From the NCBI GenBank assembly GCA_025935735.1, contig JAICUS010000353.1:1-6521 (forward strand): a stretch of DNA of 6,521 bases, written 5' to 3'. The position numbers and the translations under genes are program-made. The stretch is from Solirubrobacteraceae bacterium. Its GTDB lineage: Bacteria; Actinomycetota; Thermoleophilia; Solirubrobacterales; Solirubrobacteraceae. Of this stretch, positions 1 to 4,941 are shown piece by piece. A model generated the notes under the pieces. That model made no database searches. It had not been told where the DNA came from and saw only the letters and a program-made list of their open reading frames with translations. The first letter of the stretch is position 1; every line of letters begins with the position of its first letter.

Positions 1-28
1 ACCGAGAGCGTTGCGGAACGCCGGTCAC
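1..28 (-). CDS. Possible 5' end of rnpA (RNase P protein), cut by the window edge
   Basis: Reading leftward from rpmH, a GTG at 28..26 opens a frame reading V-T-G-V-P-Q-R-S-R before the edge. rnpA follows rpmH in most bacteria, and RnpA proteins usually begin with a short basic stretch, which this resembles. RnpA is the protein subunit of RNase P, which trims tRNA 5' leaders. Only nine codons are visible and no Shine-Dalgarno precedes the GTG. The same frame stays open upstream to an ATG at 103..101, so the start could lie there instead. The call rests mainly on gene order and is weak. Confidence 0.3.
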
Positions 29-139
29 GGCATGCGAGAGGCAGGGGCGACGAAGGGAACGCGCGGCAGGCCCGGCCGGCAACCTCGCTGGGCTACGGCG
101 CATCACCCGCGGGCTGCGCAGGCCGTCGCTGCCGTCCAC

Positions 140-274
140 CTAGACGGTCAGCCGCTTGCGGCCCTTGTCGCGGCGGCGCTTGAGGACGATCCGTCCTGCG
201 CGCGTGCTCATGCGGGCGCGGAACCCGTGCGTCCGGGCGCGCTTGCGCTTCTTGGGCTGGTAGGTGCGCTTCAC
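140..274 (-). CDS. rpmH: Large ribosomal subunit protein bL34
   Basis: This encodes bL34, a small, highly basic protein of the 50S subunit that binds 23S rRNA. The 44-residue product starts [18 protein letters not shown] and ends GRKRLTV, which is the classic L34 pattern (KRT-Y/F-QP, then THGFRxRM, RAGR and GRxRL). The length is normal for the family. The frame stays open further upstream to an ATG at 364, but family alignment and a clear AAGGAG at 285-290, ten bases before the GTG at 274..272, place the start there. It stops at TAG 142..140. It points away from dnaA, the usual divergent arrangement at bacterial origins, and probably begins an rpmH-rnpA transcript. A 10-bp-arm dyad lies in its leader. 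Confidence 0.97.
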   Translation of the reverse strand: MKRTYQPKKRKRARTHGFRARMSTRAGRIVLKRRRDKGRKRLTV

Positions 275-284
275 GTTTCTCGGG

Positions 285-290
285 CTCCTT
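285..290 (-). promoter_or_regulatory. Shine-Dalgarno of rpmH
   Basis: The minus strand reads AAGGAG here, with a 10-base spacer to the GTG at 274. It fixes the rpmH start at GTG and argues against the longer upstream frame. Confidence 0.85.
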
Positions 291-311
291 CGCCGCGGGC
301 CGGTGGTCGTG

Positions 312-332
312 GGCTCGGTGCAGCACCGAGCC
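312..332. repeat. 21-bp perfect dyad in the rpmH leader
   Basis: The arms are GGCTCGGTGC (312-321) and GCACCGAGCC (323-332), exact complements around a single central base at 322. The dyad lies about 38 bases before the rpmH start. If rpmH is transcribed from the -10-like site at 356-361, the dyad is in the 5' leader and would fold into a tight hairpin. As DNA it has the size and symmetry of a homodimeric repressor operator. Either role is inference; the symmetry itself is read directly. Confidence 0.75.
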
Positions 333-355
333 GCCTCGCTGCGCGGCGGCTGCCC

Positions 356-361
356 AGGATA
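356..361 (-). promoter_or_regulatory. Candidate -10 element for rpmH
   Basis: The minus strand reads TATCCT, and it is the only TAnnnT match I found in the 150 bases upstream of rpmH. No convincing -35 hexamer lies 16-19 bases upstream; the sequence there is GCCGGC-like. Transcription would start near 349, giving a leader of about 75 bases that includes the dyad at 312-332. Confidence 0.3.
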
Positions 362-502
362 CACGGCCCCGTCCGCGCGCCGGCCCGGAGCCGGCTACGA
401 CGCTCGCCGCCCACGCGGACGCGAGGGGGATCGCGCGGCGGCCGTGTGACGGGCCACGGCGGCGGAGAACGGGGCCGCGTGGCCGCCAGGGCGCTCGAGT
501 TC

Positions 503-526
503 TCGCCGGCCCGCGCGGGCCGGCGA
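503..526. repeat. Perfect 24-bp palindrome between rpmH and dnaA
   Basis: The left arm TCGCCGGCCCGC (503-514) is followed immediately by its exact reverse complement GCGGGCCGGCGA (515-526). It is almost entirely G+C and could extrude as a cruciform or fold as an RNA hairpin on either strand. No T-run follows on either side, so it is not a classical intrinsic terminator. It lies between the candidate rpmH and dnaA promoters, which would suit an operator or insulator. The function is unknown. Confidence 0.8.
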
Positions 527-543
527 CCGCCAGGAATGGGGCC

Positions 544-564
544 GCGTGCACAGCCCTCTGCACA
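544..564 (+). promoter_or_regulatory. Two degenerate DnaA-box-like sites upstream of dnaA
   Basis: GCGTGCACA (544-552) and CTCTGCACA (556-564) share the TGCACA end of the DnaA box consensus TTRTNCACA, each matching it at 7 of 9 positions. They lie about 60-80 bases upstream of the candidate dnaA -35, where DnaA boxes often mediate autorepression. Similar TGCACA sites occur in the dnaA-dnaN gap, which adds some weight. Being two mismatches off consensus, they are weak on their own. Confidence 0.35.
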
Positions 565-625
565 TGCCGTCAACAGGGGGTGCGGAACTTTCCTGCGCGA
601 TTTGCGAGCGGCCCTCCGAAGGCCG

Positions 626-654
626 GCGACGGGCTTCCGGAGCTCTGCTAGGTT
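626..654 (+). promoter_or_regulatory. Candidate dnaA promoter
   Basis: A -10 element TAGGTT (649-654) is preceded by TGC, forming an extended -10. Seventeen bases upstream is GCGACG (626-631), which keeps the GAC core of the -35 consensus TTGACA. Transcription would start near 661, within a CGGCCCGGGCCG palindrome at 655-666, giving a leader of about 75 bases. The candidate gyrB promoter shares the TGCTAG start. This is a visual match only. Confidence 0.45.
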
Positions 655-701
655 CGGCCCGGGCCGCTCGTCCGGCCCACTCCCTCGGTCAAATCGCGAA
701 C

Positions 702-721
702 CCTCGGCCTGCCCGAGGAGG
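702..721 (+). promoter_or_regulatory. dnaA Shine-Dalgarno partly paired in a leader hairpin
   Basis: GAGGAGG at 715-721 is the best Shine-Dalgarno before dnaA, but its spacer to the GTG at 737 is long, at 15 bases. Its first four bases form part of CCGAGG (713-718), which pairs perfectly with CCTCGG (702-707) across a 5-base loop. A second copy of CCCTCGG at 682-688 could pair with the same strand. Folding would mask part of the ribosome site, so translational control is possible. That role is inferred. Confidence 0.45.
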
Positions 722-736
722 TCCCTTCACGCCCTC

Positions 737-2050
737 GTGCCAGATCCCGACGCAGCGACCATCTGGCATAAGGTCCGCGGGGAACTGCGGCAGGCGGTCC
801 CGGAGGCCACCTGGCACATCTGGCTCGAGCGCCTGAGCCTGGCCGAGCTCGACGGCGACCGGCTCGTCGTCACCGCGCCCGAGGATGTCCGGCGCTGGGT
901 GGAGGGCCGCGCCGCGCGGCTGCTGCAGGCCTGCGCCGCGCGCGTGCTCGGGCCCGGCGCGCGCGTGGAGCTCCGCGGTCCGGAGGCGGCGCCGGAGCGA
1001 CCGCCGGCCCGGGACGCCGCCCCGCAGGCGCTCAACCCGCGGATGACGTTCGACCAGTTCGTGATCGGCGAGGGCAACCGGCTGGCCCACGCGGCCGCGC
1101 TCGCCGTGGCCGAGATGCCCGGGATGGCCTACAACCCGCTGTTCGTCTGCGGCCCGCCGGGCCTCGGCAAGACGCACCTGCTGCACTCGATCGCGAACTA
1201 CATCGCCGAGTACGGCGGCGGGCTGGCCGCGCTCTACACGACCGTCGAGTCCTTCACCGACCGCTTCCTCGGCGCGCTGCACAGCGGCGGGATGGAGTCC
1301 TTCAAGGCCGCGTTCCGGGGGGTCGACGTGCTCCTGGTCGACGACGTCCAGTTCCTGCAGCGCAAGGCCCGCACCGAGGAGGAGTTCTTCCACACCTTCA
1401 ACGCGCTCCATCAGGCCGGCGCGCAGCTCGTGCTGACCTCCGACCGGCTCCCGCGCGACCTCGAGGCGCTCGAGGATCGCCTGCGCGAGCGCTTCGAGTC
1501 CGGCCTCGTGTGCGACGTCCAGCCCGCCGACCGCGCCACCCGGCTCACCATCCTGCACAAGCGGGTCGCCCAGGACGGCCTGGCCGGCGTCGACCCCGCG
1601 GCGCTGGAGCTGATCGCGGACCGCGTGGCCACGAACATCCGCGCGCTGGAGGGCGCCCTCATCCGCGTCGTCGCCTTCAGCTCGCTCACCGGGCGCGCGG
1701 TCACGGCCGACCTCGCCGGCGAGGTCCTGGCGGGCCTGTACCCCGAGCTGACCCCGCGGCGGCGCACGGTGGAGGAGATCCAGCGCCGCACGTGCGAGGC
1801 CTGCGACGTCACGCTGGCGGAGCTGCTCTCGCCCAGCCGGACCACGCGCGTGGCGTTCGCCCGCCAGGTGGCCATGTACCTCGCGCGCGAGCTCACCGAC
1901 GCCACACTGCCGGCCATCGGCCGAGCGTTCGGCAACCGCAACCACACGACGGTGCTGCACGCGTGCCGGCGCGTGGCCGAGCGGATCTCCGTCGACGCCG
2001 AGGCCTACGAGGCTGTGCAGAAGCTCACCGCGGAGCTCGGCGGGCGCTGA
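737..2050 (+). CDS. dnaA: Chromosomal replication initiator protein DnaA
   Basis: DnaA is the AAA+ ATPase that binds DnaA boxes, melts oriC and starts helicase loading. The 437-residue protein has domain I (about 1-80, ATIWHKVRGELRQAVPEATW), a very short linker (about 81-99), the AAA+ domain with Walker A GPPGLGKT (139-146), Walker B LLVDDVQF (199-206), sensor 1 near 231-237, a likely arginine finger R252 in ERFESGL, and sensor 2 R302 in NIRALEGAL. The C-terminal helix-turn-helix domain ends in the signature GRAFGNRNHTTVLHA (about 395-409). Counting against E. coli DnaA, R399, R407 and H434 are kept (R368, R376, H403), K415 is Arg (R384), and D433 is Asn (N402). The frame is open far upstream, but homology begins at residues 5-10 and GTG 737 is the only canonical in-frame start nearby. 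It is followed directly by the candidate origin and dnaN. Confidence 0.97.
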   Translation: MPDPDAATIWHKVRGELRQAVPEATWHIWLERLSLAELDGDRLVVTAPEDVRRWVEGRAARLLQACAARVLGPGARVELRGPEAAPERPPARDAAPQALNPRMTFDQFVIGEGNRLAHAAALAVAEMPGMAYNPLFVCGPPGLGKTHLLHSIANYIAEYGGGLAALYTTVESFTDRFLGALHSGGMESFKAAFRGVDVLLVDDVQFLQRKARTEEEFFHTFNALHQAGAQLVLTSDRLPRDLEALEDRLRERFESGLVCDVQPADRATRLTILHKRVAQDGLAGVDPAALELIADRVATNIRALEGALIRVVAFSSLTGRAVTADLAGEVLAGLYPELTPRRRTVEEIQRRTCEACDVTLAELLSPSRTTRVAFARQVAMYLARELTDATLPAIGRAFGNRNHTTVLHACRRVAERISVDAEAYEAVQKLTAELGGR

Positions 2051-2083
2051 TCGTGTCAGGGTCGCCTGGCAGACTCCGGGAGT

Positions 2084-2105
2084 TCATCCACAGGCCTGTG
2101 CATGG
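2084..2105. promoter_or_regulatory. Convergent pair of DnaA-box-like sites
   Basis: TCATCCACA (2084-2092, plus strand; 8 of 9 to TTATCCACA) faces CCATGCACA on the minus strand (2097-2105; 7 of 9), separated by GGCC. Together they form an imperfect palindrome (2085-2104, arms CATCCACAGG and CCTGTGCATG, one mismatch). This would place two DnaA molecules head to head. Confidence 0.55.
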
Positions 2106-2136
2106 CGCAACCGCGCAGCGGCGCCCGATGCGAGCA

Positions 2137-2154
2137 CTGTGCACAGGATCCACA
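2137..2154. promoter_or_regulatory. Second cluster of DnaA-box-like sites
   Basis: CTGTGCACAG (2137-2146) is a perfect 10-bp palindrome, so CTGTGCACA reads on both strands, each 8 of 9 to TTGTNCACA. It abuts GGATCCACA (2146-2154), which matches TTATCCACA at 7 of 9. The sites lie just before the AT-rich patch, as expected for boxes next to an unwinding element. Confidence 0.5.
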
Positions 2155-2160
2155 GCCCCG

Positions 2161-2190
2161 ATGACCATTAGAGGATCCATTCACTTGAAT
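2161..2190. other. AT-rich patch, possible DNA unwinding element
   Basis: Nineteen of 30 bases are A or T, in a window where about 30% is usual. It contains ATTCA-CT-TGAAT (2179-2190), a small inverted repeat. Its place next to the box cluster suggests a duplex-unwinding element. It is shorter than typical ones. Confidence 0.4.
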
Positions 2191-2213
2191 CCGACGCGAG
2201 AGGCGGCAGCCGC

Positions 2214-3320
2214 ATGAAGATCACGACCCGGCGCGACGCGCTCTTCGGCCAGCTCCAGACCGTCACGCGCGCGGCGTCCACCCGGAGTGCGGTGCAGGCG
2301 CTGTCCGGCGTCCAGCTCCTCGCCGGCCGGGACGGGATCGAGCTGCGCGCCACCGACATGGAGATCGGCCTGCGCGTCCCGCTCGCCGGCGAGGTCGTGC
2401 GCGAGGGCGGCGTGGTGCTGCCGGGGCGGCTCGTGGTGGACGTGATCCGGGCGCTGCCGGGCGACGAGGTGTCGCTGGAGCTCCGGCCGTCCGAGCAGGA
2501 CGTGGAGATCGTCGGCGGGTCGGCCACGTTCCACATCCGCACGCTGCGCTCGGAGGACTTCCCGCCGTTCCCGGAGCCCGAGGGCGAGCGTGTGTCGGTC
2601 CCCGGCACCGCGTTCGTGGAGACGGTGCTCAAGGTGGCGCGCTCGGCATCGCGCGACGAGACGCGGCCCGTGCTCACGGGCATCCTCGTCTCGGCGTCGG
2701 GCGCGGAGCTGCGGATGGTGGCCACGGACTCCTACCGGCTGTCGGTGAAGGAGACGCAGCTCGAGGCTCCGCTCGCGGGCTCGTTCGAGGCCAACGTACC
2801 GGCCCGGGCGCTGCAGGAGCTGACGCGGATCGTCCAGCACGAGGGCGCCGAGCAGCTCGACGTCTCCGTACGCGCGAACCAGGTCGTGTTCGAGGTCGGC
2901 GGCGTCGTGCTGTCGTCGCGGCTCATCGACGGGCAGTTCCCCAACTACCGCCAGCTGCTGCCCGACGCCTACGAGCACGAGCTGCGCCTGTCCGGCGGCG
3001 AGATCGGCGACGTCGTGCGGCGCATCTCGCTGCTCGCGCAGAAGAACGCGCCGCTGCGGCTGGCGTTCACCGAGGGGGAGCTGACGGTGTCGGCCCGGAC
3101 GCCGGACGTCGGCGAGGCGCAGGAGACGGTGCCCGTGCCGTTCCAGGGCGAGCCGCTGGAGATCGGCTTCAACCCGGAGTTCCTGCGCGACGGGCTCGAG
3201 GCCGTCGAGGGGGGCGACCTCGTGCTCAAGCTCATCTCGCCCCTGCGGCCCGGGCTGATCGAGGCCGCCGACGGCAGCGGCTTCCACTACCTGCTGATGC
3301 CGATCCGGCTCAACGTGTGA
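2214..3320 (+). CDS. dnaN: DNA polymerase III sliding clamp, beta subunit
   Basis: DnaN forms a ring-shaped dimer around DNA that tethers the replicative polymerase and many repair proteins. The 368-residue product has normal length and three clamp folds, roughly 1-120, 128-248 and 254-368. Family landmarks are visible: EDFPPFPEP (114-122), SRDETRPVLTGI (146-157), ATDSYRLS (170-177), LIDGQFPNYRQLLP (237-250), FNPEFLRDGLEAV (319-331) and the C-terminal LMPIRL (361-366) that helps form the partner-binding cleft. The ATG at 2214 is preceded by GAGAGG (2198-2203) with a 10-base spacer. It follows the candidate origin and ends 19 bases before recF, so the two are likely cotranscribed. No anomaly was seen. 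Confidence 0.98.
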   Translation: MKITTRRDALFGQLQTVTRAASTRSAVQALSGVQLLAGRDGIELRATDMEIGLRVPLAGEVVREGGVVLPGRLVVDVIRALPGDEVSLELRPSEQDVEIVGGSATFHIRTLRSEDFPPFPEPEGERVSVPGTAFVETVLKVARSASRDETRPVLTGILVSASGAELRMVATDSYRLSVKETQLEAPLAGSFEANVPARALQELTRIVQHEGAEQLDVSVRANQVVFEVGGVVLSSRLIDGQFPNYRQLLPDAYEHELRLSGGEIGDVVRRISLLAQKNAPLRLAFTEGELTVSARTPDVGEAQETVPVPFQGEPLEIGFNPEFLRDGLEAVEGGDLVLKLISPLRPGLIEAADGSGFHYLLMPIRLNV

Positions 3321-3339
3321 GGAGGCGCGGCCGGCGGCG

Positions 3340-4563
3340 ATGATCGCCACACGCCTGAGCCTGCGCGACTTCCGCTCCTATGCGGCGGCGGACGTGGCGT
3401 TGGGGCCGGGGCTGACGGTCGTCTCGGGTCGCAACGGCGCCGGCAAGACCAACCTGCTCGAGGCCTTCTACTTCGCCTGCACGGGCCGCTCGTGCCGGAC
3501 GGCGAACGAGCGCGAGTGCGTGCGCTTCGGCGCGTCGCTCACGCGGCTCGAGCTCACGTGCGAGGACGCACACGGCCGCCACGAGATCGGCGTCGGCTTC
3601 CAGCCCGGCGAGCCCAAGCGGCTGCAGGTGGACGGCGCCGCGGTCGAGCGGCTGGCCGAGGTGGAGGCGCGGCCGCTCGTGTCCGTGTTCCTGCCCGACC
3701 GCCTGGAGCTCGTCGTCGGCCCGCCGGCGCTGCGCCGTGCGCACCTCGACCAGGTGATCGCCGCCCTGTGGCCGGCCCGGGCGGCCACCAAGCGGGCGTA
3801 CGCCGCCGCGCTGGCCCAGCGCAACGCGCTGCTGGCGGGCATCCGCTCCGGCCGGGCCTCGCGGGCCTCGCTGCCCGCCTGGGACGCCGAGCTGGCGCGC
3901 CACGGCGTGACGCTGATGGCGGATCGCGCGGCCACCGTCGAGCGCCTGCGCGGCGCGTTCGCCGAGCATGCGGCCGGGCTCGGGCTGGAGGGCGCCGTGG
4001 ACCTGCGCTACCGGCCGCGGTCGAGCGCCACGGCCGCGGACGCCCTCGCCGCCGAGCTGGCCGAACGCGTCGCCGGCGACCTCGAGCGCGGCTTCACCGG
4101 CCACGGCCCGCACCGCGACGACCTCGCGCTGCGCCGCGAGGGGCGTGACCTGCGCACCTACGGCTCGCGCGGGCAGCAGCGGCTCGGGCTGCTGGCGCTG
4201 CTGCTGGCCGAGCGGGAGGAGCTGGCGGCCGAGCGGGGCGCCGCGCCGCTGCTGCTGCTCGACGACGTGATGAGCGAGCTCGACGCCGCGCGGCGGGAGC
4301 GGCTGGCCGCGCTGCTGCGCCGGGGCGGCCAGGCGGTGGTGACGACGACGGAGGCGGCGCACGTGCCGGGGGCCGGCGACGCCGACGTCATGCGGCTGGC
4401 GGTGGCCGACGGCCGGGTGACGACCGCCGACGGCGAAGAAGACGACGTGCCGCGCCAGGGAGAGCGCGAGACGCCGGCCGTGCCGCACGGGGACGAGCCG
4501 CCGCGTGCGGAGGGCGGAGCTCCCGGGCCGCGGCCGGCCTGGCCGGCGGCGGAGGCGGCGTGA
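3340..4563 (+). CDS. recF: DNA replication and repair protein RecF
   Basis: RecF is an SMC/ABC-like ATPase that acts with RecO and RecR to load RecA at single-strand gaps and stalled forks. The 407-residue product shows Walker A GRNGAGKTN (30-38), the DRLELVVGPPALRR region (120-133), GPHRDDL (256-262), the ABC signature YGSRGQQRLGL (274-284), Walker B and D-loop LLLLDDVMSELD (304-315), and a VVTTTE strand (333-338). The common signature is SQGQQR; here Gln is replaced by Arg. The conserved protein ends near residue 360. The last 47 residues are Pro/Ala/Glu/Gly-rich without a recognisable fold. The ATG lies 14 bases after an AGGAGG (3320-3325) that begins at the last base of the dnaN stop. The stop overlaps the start of the next gene. 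Confidence 0.97.
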   Translation: MIATRLSLRDFRSYAAADVALGPGLTVVSGRNGAGKTNLLEAFYFACTGRSCRTANERECVRFGASLTRLELTCEDAHGRHEIGVGFQPGEPKRLQVDGAAVERLAEVEARPLVSVFLPDRLELVVGPPALRRAHLDQVIAALWPARAATKRAYAAALAQRNALLAGIRSGRASRASLPAWDAELARHGVTLMADRAATVERLRGAFAEHAAGLGLEGAVDLRYRPRSSATAADALAAELAERVAGDLERGFTGHGPHRDDLALRREGRDLRTYGSRGQQRLGLLALLLAEREELAAERGAAPLLLLDDVMSELDAARRERLAALLRRGGQAVVTTTEAAHVPGAGDADVMRLAVADGRVTTADGEEDDVPRQGERETPAVPHGDEPPRAEGGAPGPRPAWPAAEAA

Positions 4564-4853
4564 GGCGCACGGGGCCACGGCCGATCTCGCACGCGCTCGA
4601 CGCGTTCGCCGACGCCCTGGCTCCGCCCACCCTGCTCGCGGCTGTGCAGCGCGCCTGGCCGCGGGCGGCCGGGCAGTTCGCCGCGCACGCCCAGCCGGTC
4701 GCCGAGCGCGACGGCGTGGTCACGGTCGCCTGCTCGGCCGCGGTGTGGGCGAGCGAGCTGGACCTGATGTCCGAGCTGGTGGTCGAGCGGCTCAATGAGG
4801 CGCTGGGCCGCCCGGCCGTCCAGCGGCTGCGCACGCGAGCCACGGGTGCGTAG
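4560..4853 (+). CDS. dciA: DUF721 / DciA-type helicase-loading factor
   Basis: DUF721 proteins (DciA; Rv0004 in mycobacteria) are thought to assist loading of the replicative helicase DnaB in bacteria lacking DnaC or DnaI. The 97-residue product has the family core: W33 in VQRAWPRAAG, then VVTVACSAAVWASELDLMSELVVERLN (53-79) with the typical V-x-V-x-C-x-S and VWAxEL pattern. It is almost only the domain; the mycobacterial protein is markedly longer. The GTG at 4560 overlaps the recF stop by four bases (GTGA), with GGAGG at 4551-4555, so it is probably translationally coupled to recF. The recF-gyrB position is the standard actinobacterial one. The family call is strong; the exact role here comes from family knowledge. 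Confidence 0.88.
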   Translation: MRRTGPRPISHALDAFADALAPPTLLAAVQRAWPRAAGQFAAHAQPVAERDGVVTVACSAAVWASELDLMSELVVERLNEALGRPAVQRLRTRATGA

Positions 4854-4894
4854 TTTTGTTGCACTTTTGCAGCACTTTCGCTACGCGCGCGCGT
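4854..4894. repeat. AT-rich direct repeat and alternating CG tract upstream of gyrB
   Basis: Just after the dciA stop, GCACTTT occurs at 4861-4867 and 4872-4878, exactly 11 bases apart, in a T-rich stretch that stands out in this GC-rich DNA. It is followed by ACGCGCGCGCGT (4883-4894), a self-complementary alternating purine-pyrimidine run able in principle to adopt Z-DNA. Both lie just upstream of the candidate gyrB -10. A regulatory role is inferred. Confidence 0.45.
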
Positions 4895-4914
4895 CCTTAT
4901 GAGGAAGTCGCTCC

Positions 4915-4923
4915 TGCTAGACT
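4915..4923 (+). promoter_or_regulatory. Candidate extended -10 of gyrB promoter
   Basis: TGCTAGACT contains the -10-like TAGACT (4918-4923) preceded by TGC, the same arrangement as the dnaA candidate at 646-654. No good -35 is seen at 15-18 bases upstream, so an extended -10 would have to compensate. Transcription would begin near 4930, leaving a leader of about 78 bases with the strong hairpin at 4942-4981. Confidence 0.42.
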
Positions 4924-4941
4924 GAAGGGCATTCGACGGCC

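Larger units (their letters stand above)
275..736. other. Divergent rpmH/dnaA intergenic region
   Basis: These 462 bases separate the rpmH and dnaA starts. Several frames stay open across them, including an in-frame extension of dnaA, but their translations are Arg/Ala/Pro/Gly-rich with no family pattern, as expected by chance at this GC content. The region contains the rpmH Shine-Dalgarno, the 312-332 dyad, a -10-like site for rpmH, the 503-526 palindrome, two TGCACA sites at 544-564, a dnaA promoter candidate at 626-654 and a hairpin at 702-718. I see no tRNA or small RNA gene with a recognisable structure. Confidence 0.8.
2051..2213. other. Candidate replication origin (oriC) between dnaA and dnaN
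   Basis: This 163-bp gap between dnaA and dnaN contains two clusters of DnaA-box-like nonamers (2084-2105 and 2137-2154), then an AT-rich patch (2161-2190), then the dnaN ribosome site. An AGGATCCA repeat occurs at 2145-2152 and 2172-2179. The dnaA-dnaN gap is a common oriC position in Gram-positive bacteria and Actinomycetota. The region is short and the boxes are few and degenerate, so part of the origin might lie upstream of dnaA. I saw no promoter with a good -10 for dnaN, so dnaN may be read from the dnaA transcript. Confidence 0.65.

Noticed and set aside
133..147. Small inverted repeat CCGTC/GACGG at the rpmH stop
   Set aside because: Only five base pairs, no T-run, and too weak for a terminator; such short repeats are common in this DNA.
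93..563. A 156-codon minus-strand frame overlapping rpmH in another phase
   Set aside because: It overlaps the certain rpmH gene out of phase and has a basic, Pro/Arg-rich chance-like product.
568..573. Minus-strand TTGACG as a -35 for rpmH
   Set aside because: No TAnnnT-like -10 is found 16-18 bases further on, and it is about 295 bases from the rpmH start.
655..666. CGGCCCGGGCCG palindrome near the presumed dnaA transcription start
   Set aside because: Twelve-base G+C palindromes arise often in DNA of this composition; noted only as position context.
11..736. An in-frame upstream extension of dnaA of 242 codons
   Set aside because: The translation is Arg/Pro/Gly-rich without domain character, it crosses rpmH antisense and the promoter region, and DnaA homology starts right after GTG 737.
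689..1960. A 423-codon open frame antisense to dnaA
   Set aside because: Long antisense frames are expected in high-GC coding DNA; the product is Arg/Ala/Gly/Val-rich with no family pattern, and dnaA is unambiguous on the other strand.
2181..3350. A 389-codon open frame antisense to dnaN
   Set aside because: Shadow of dnaN codon composition; His/Arg/Leu-rich low-complexity translation and no motif.
3310..4578. A 422-codon open frame antisense to recF
   Set aside because: Shadow of recF; composition-biased and without recognisable domains.
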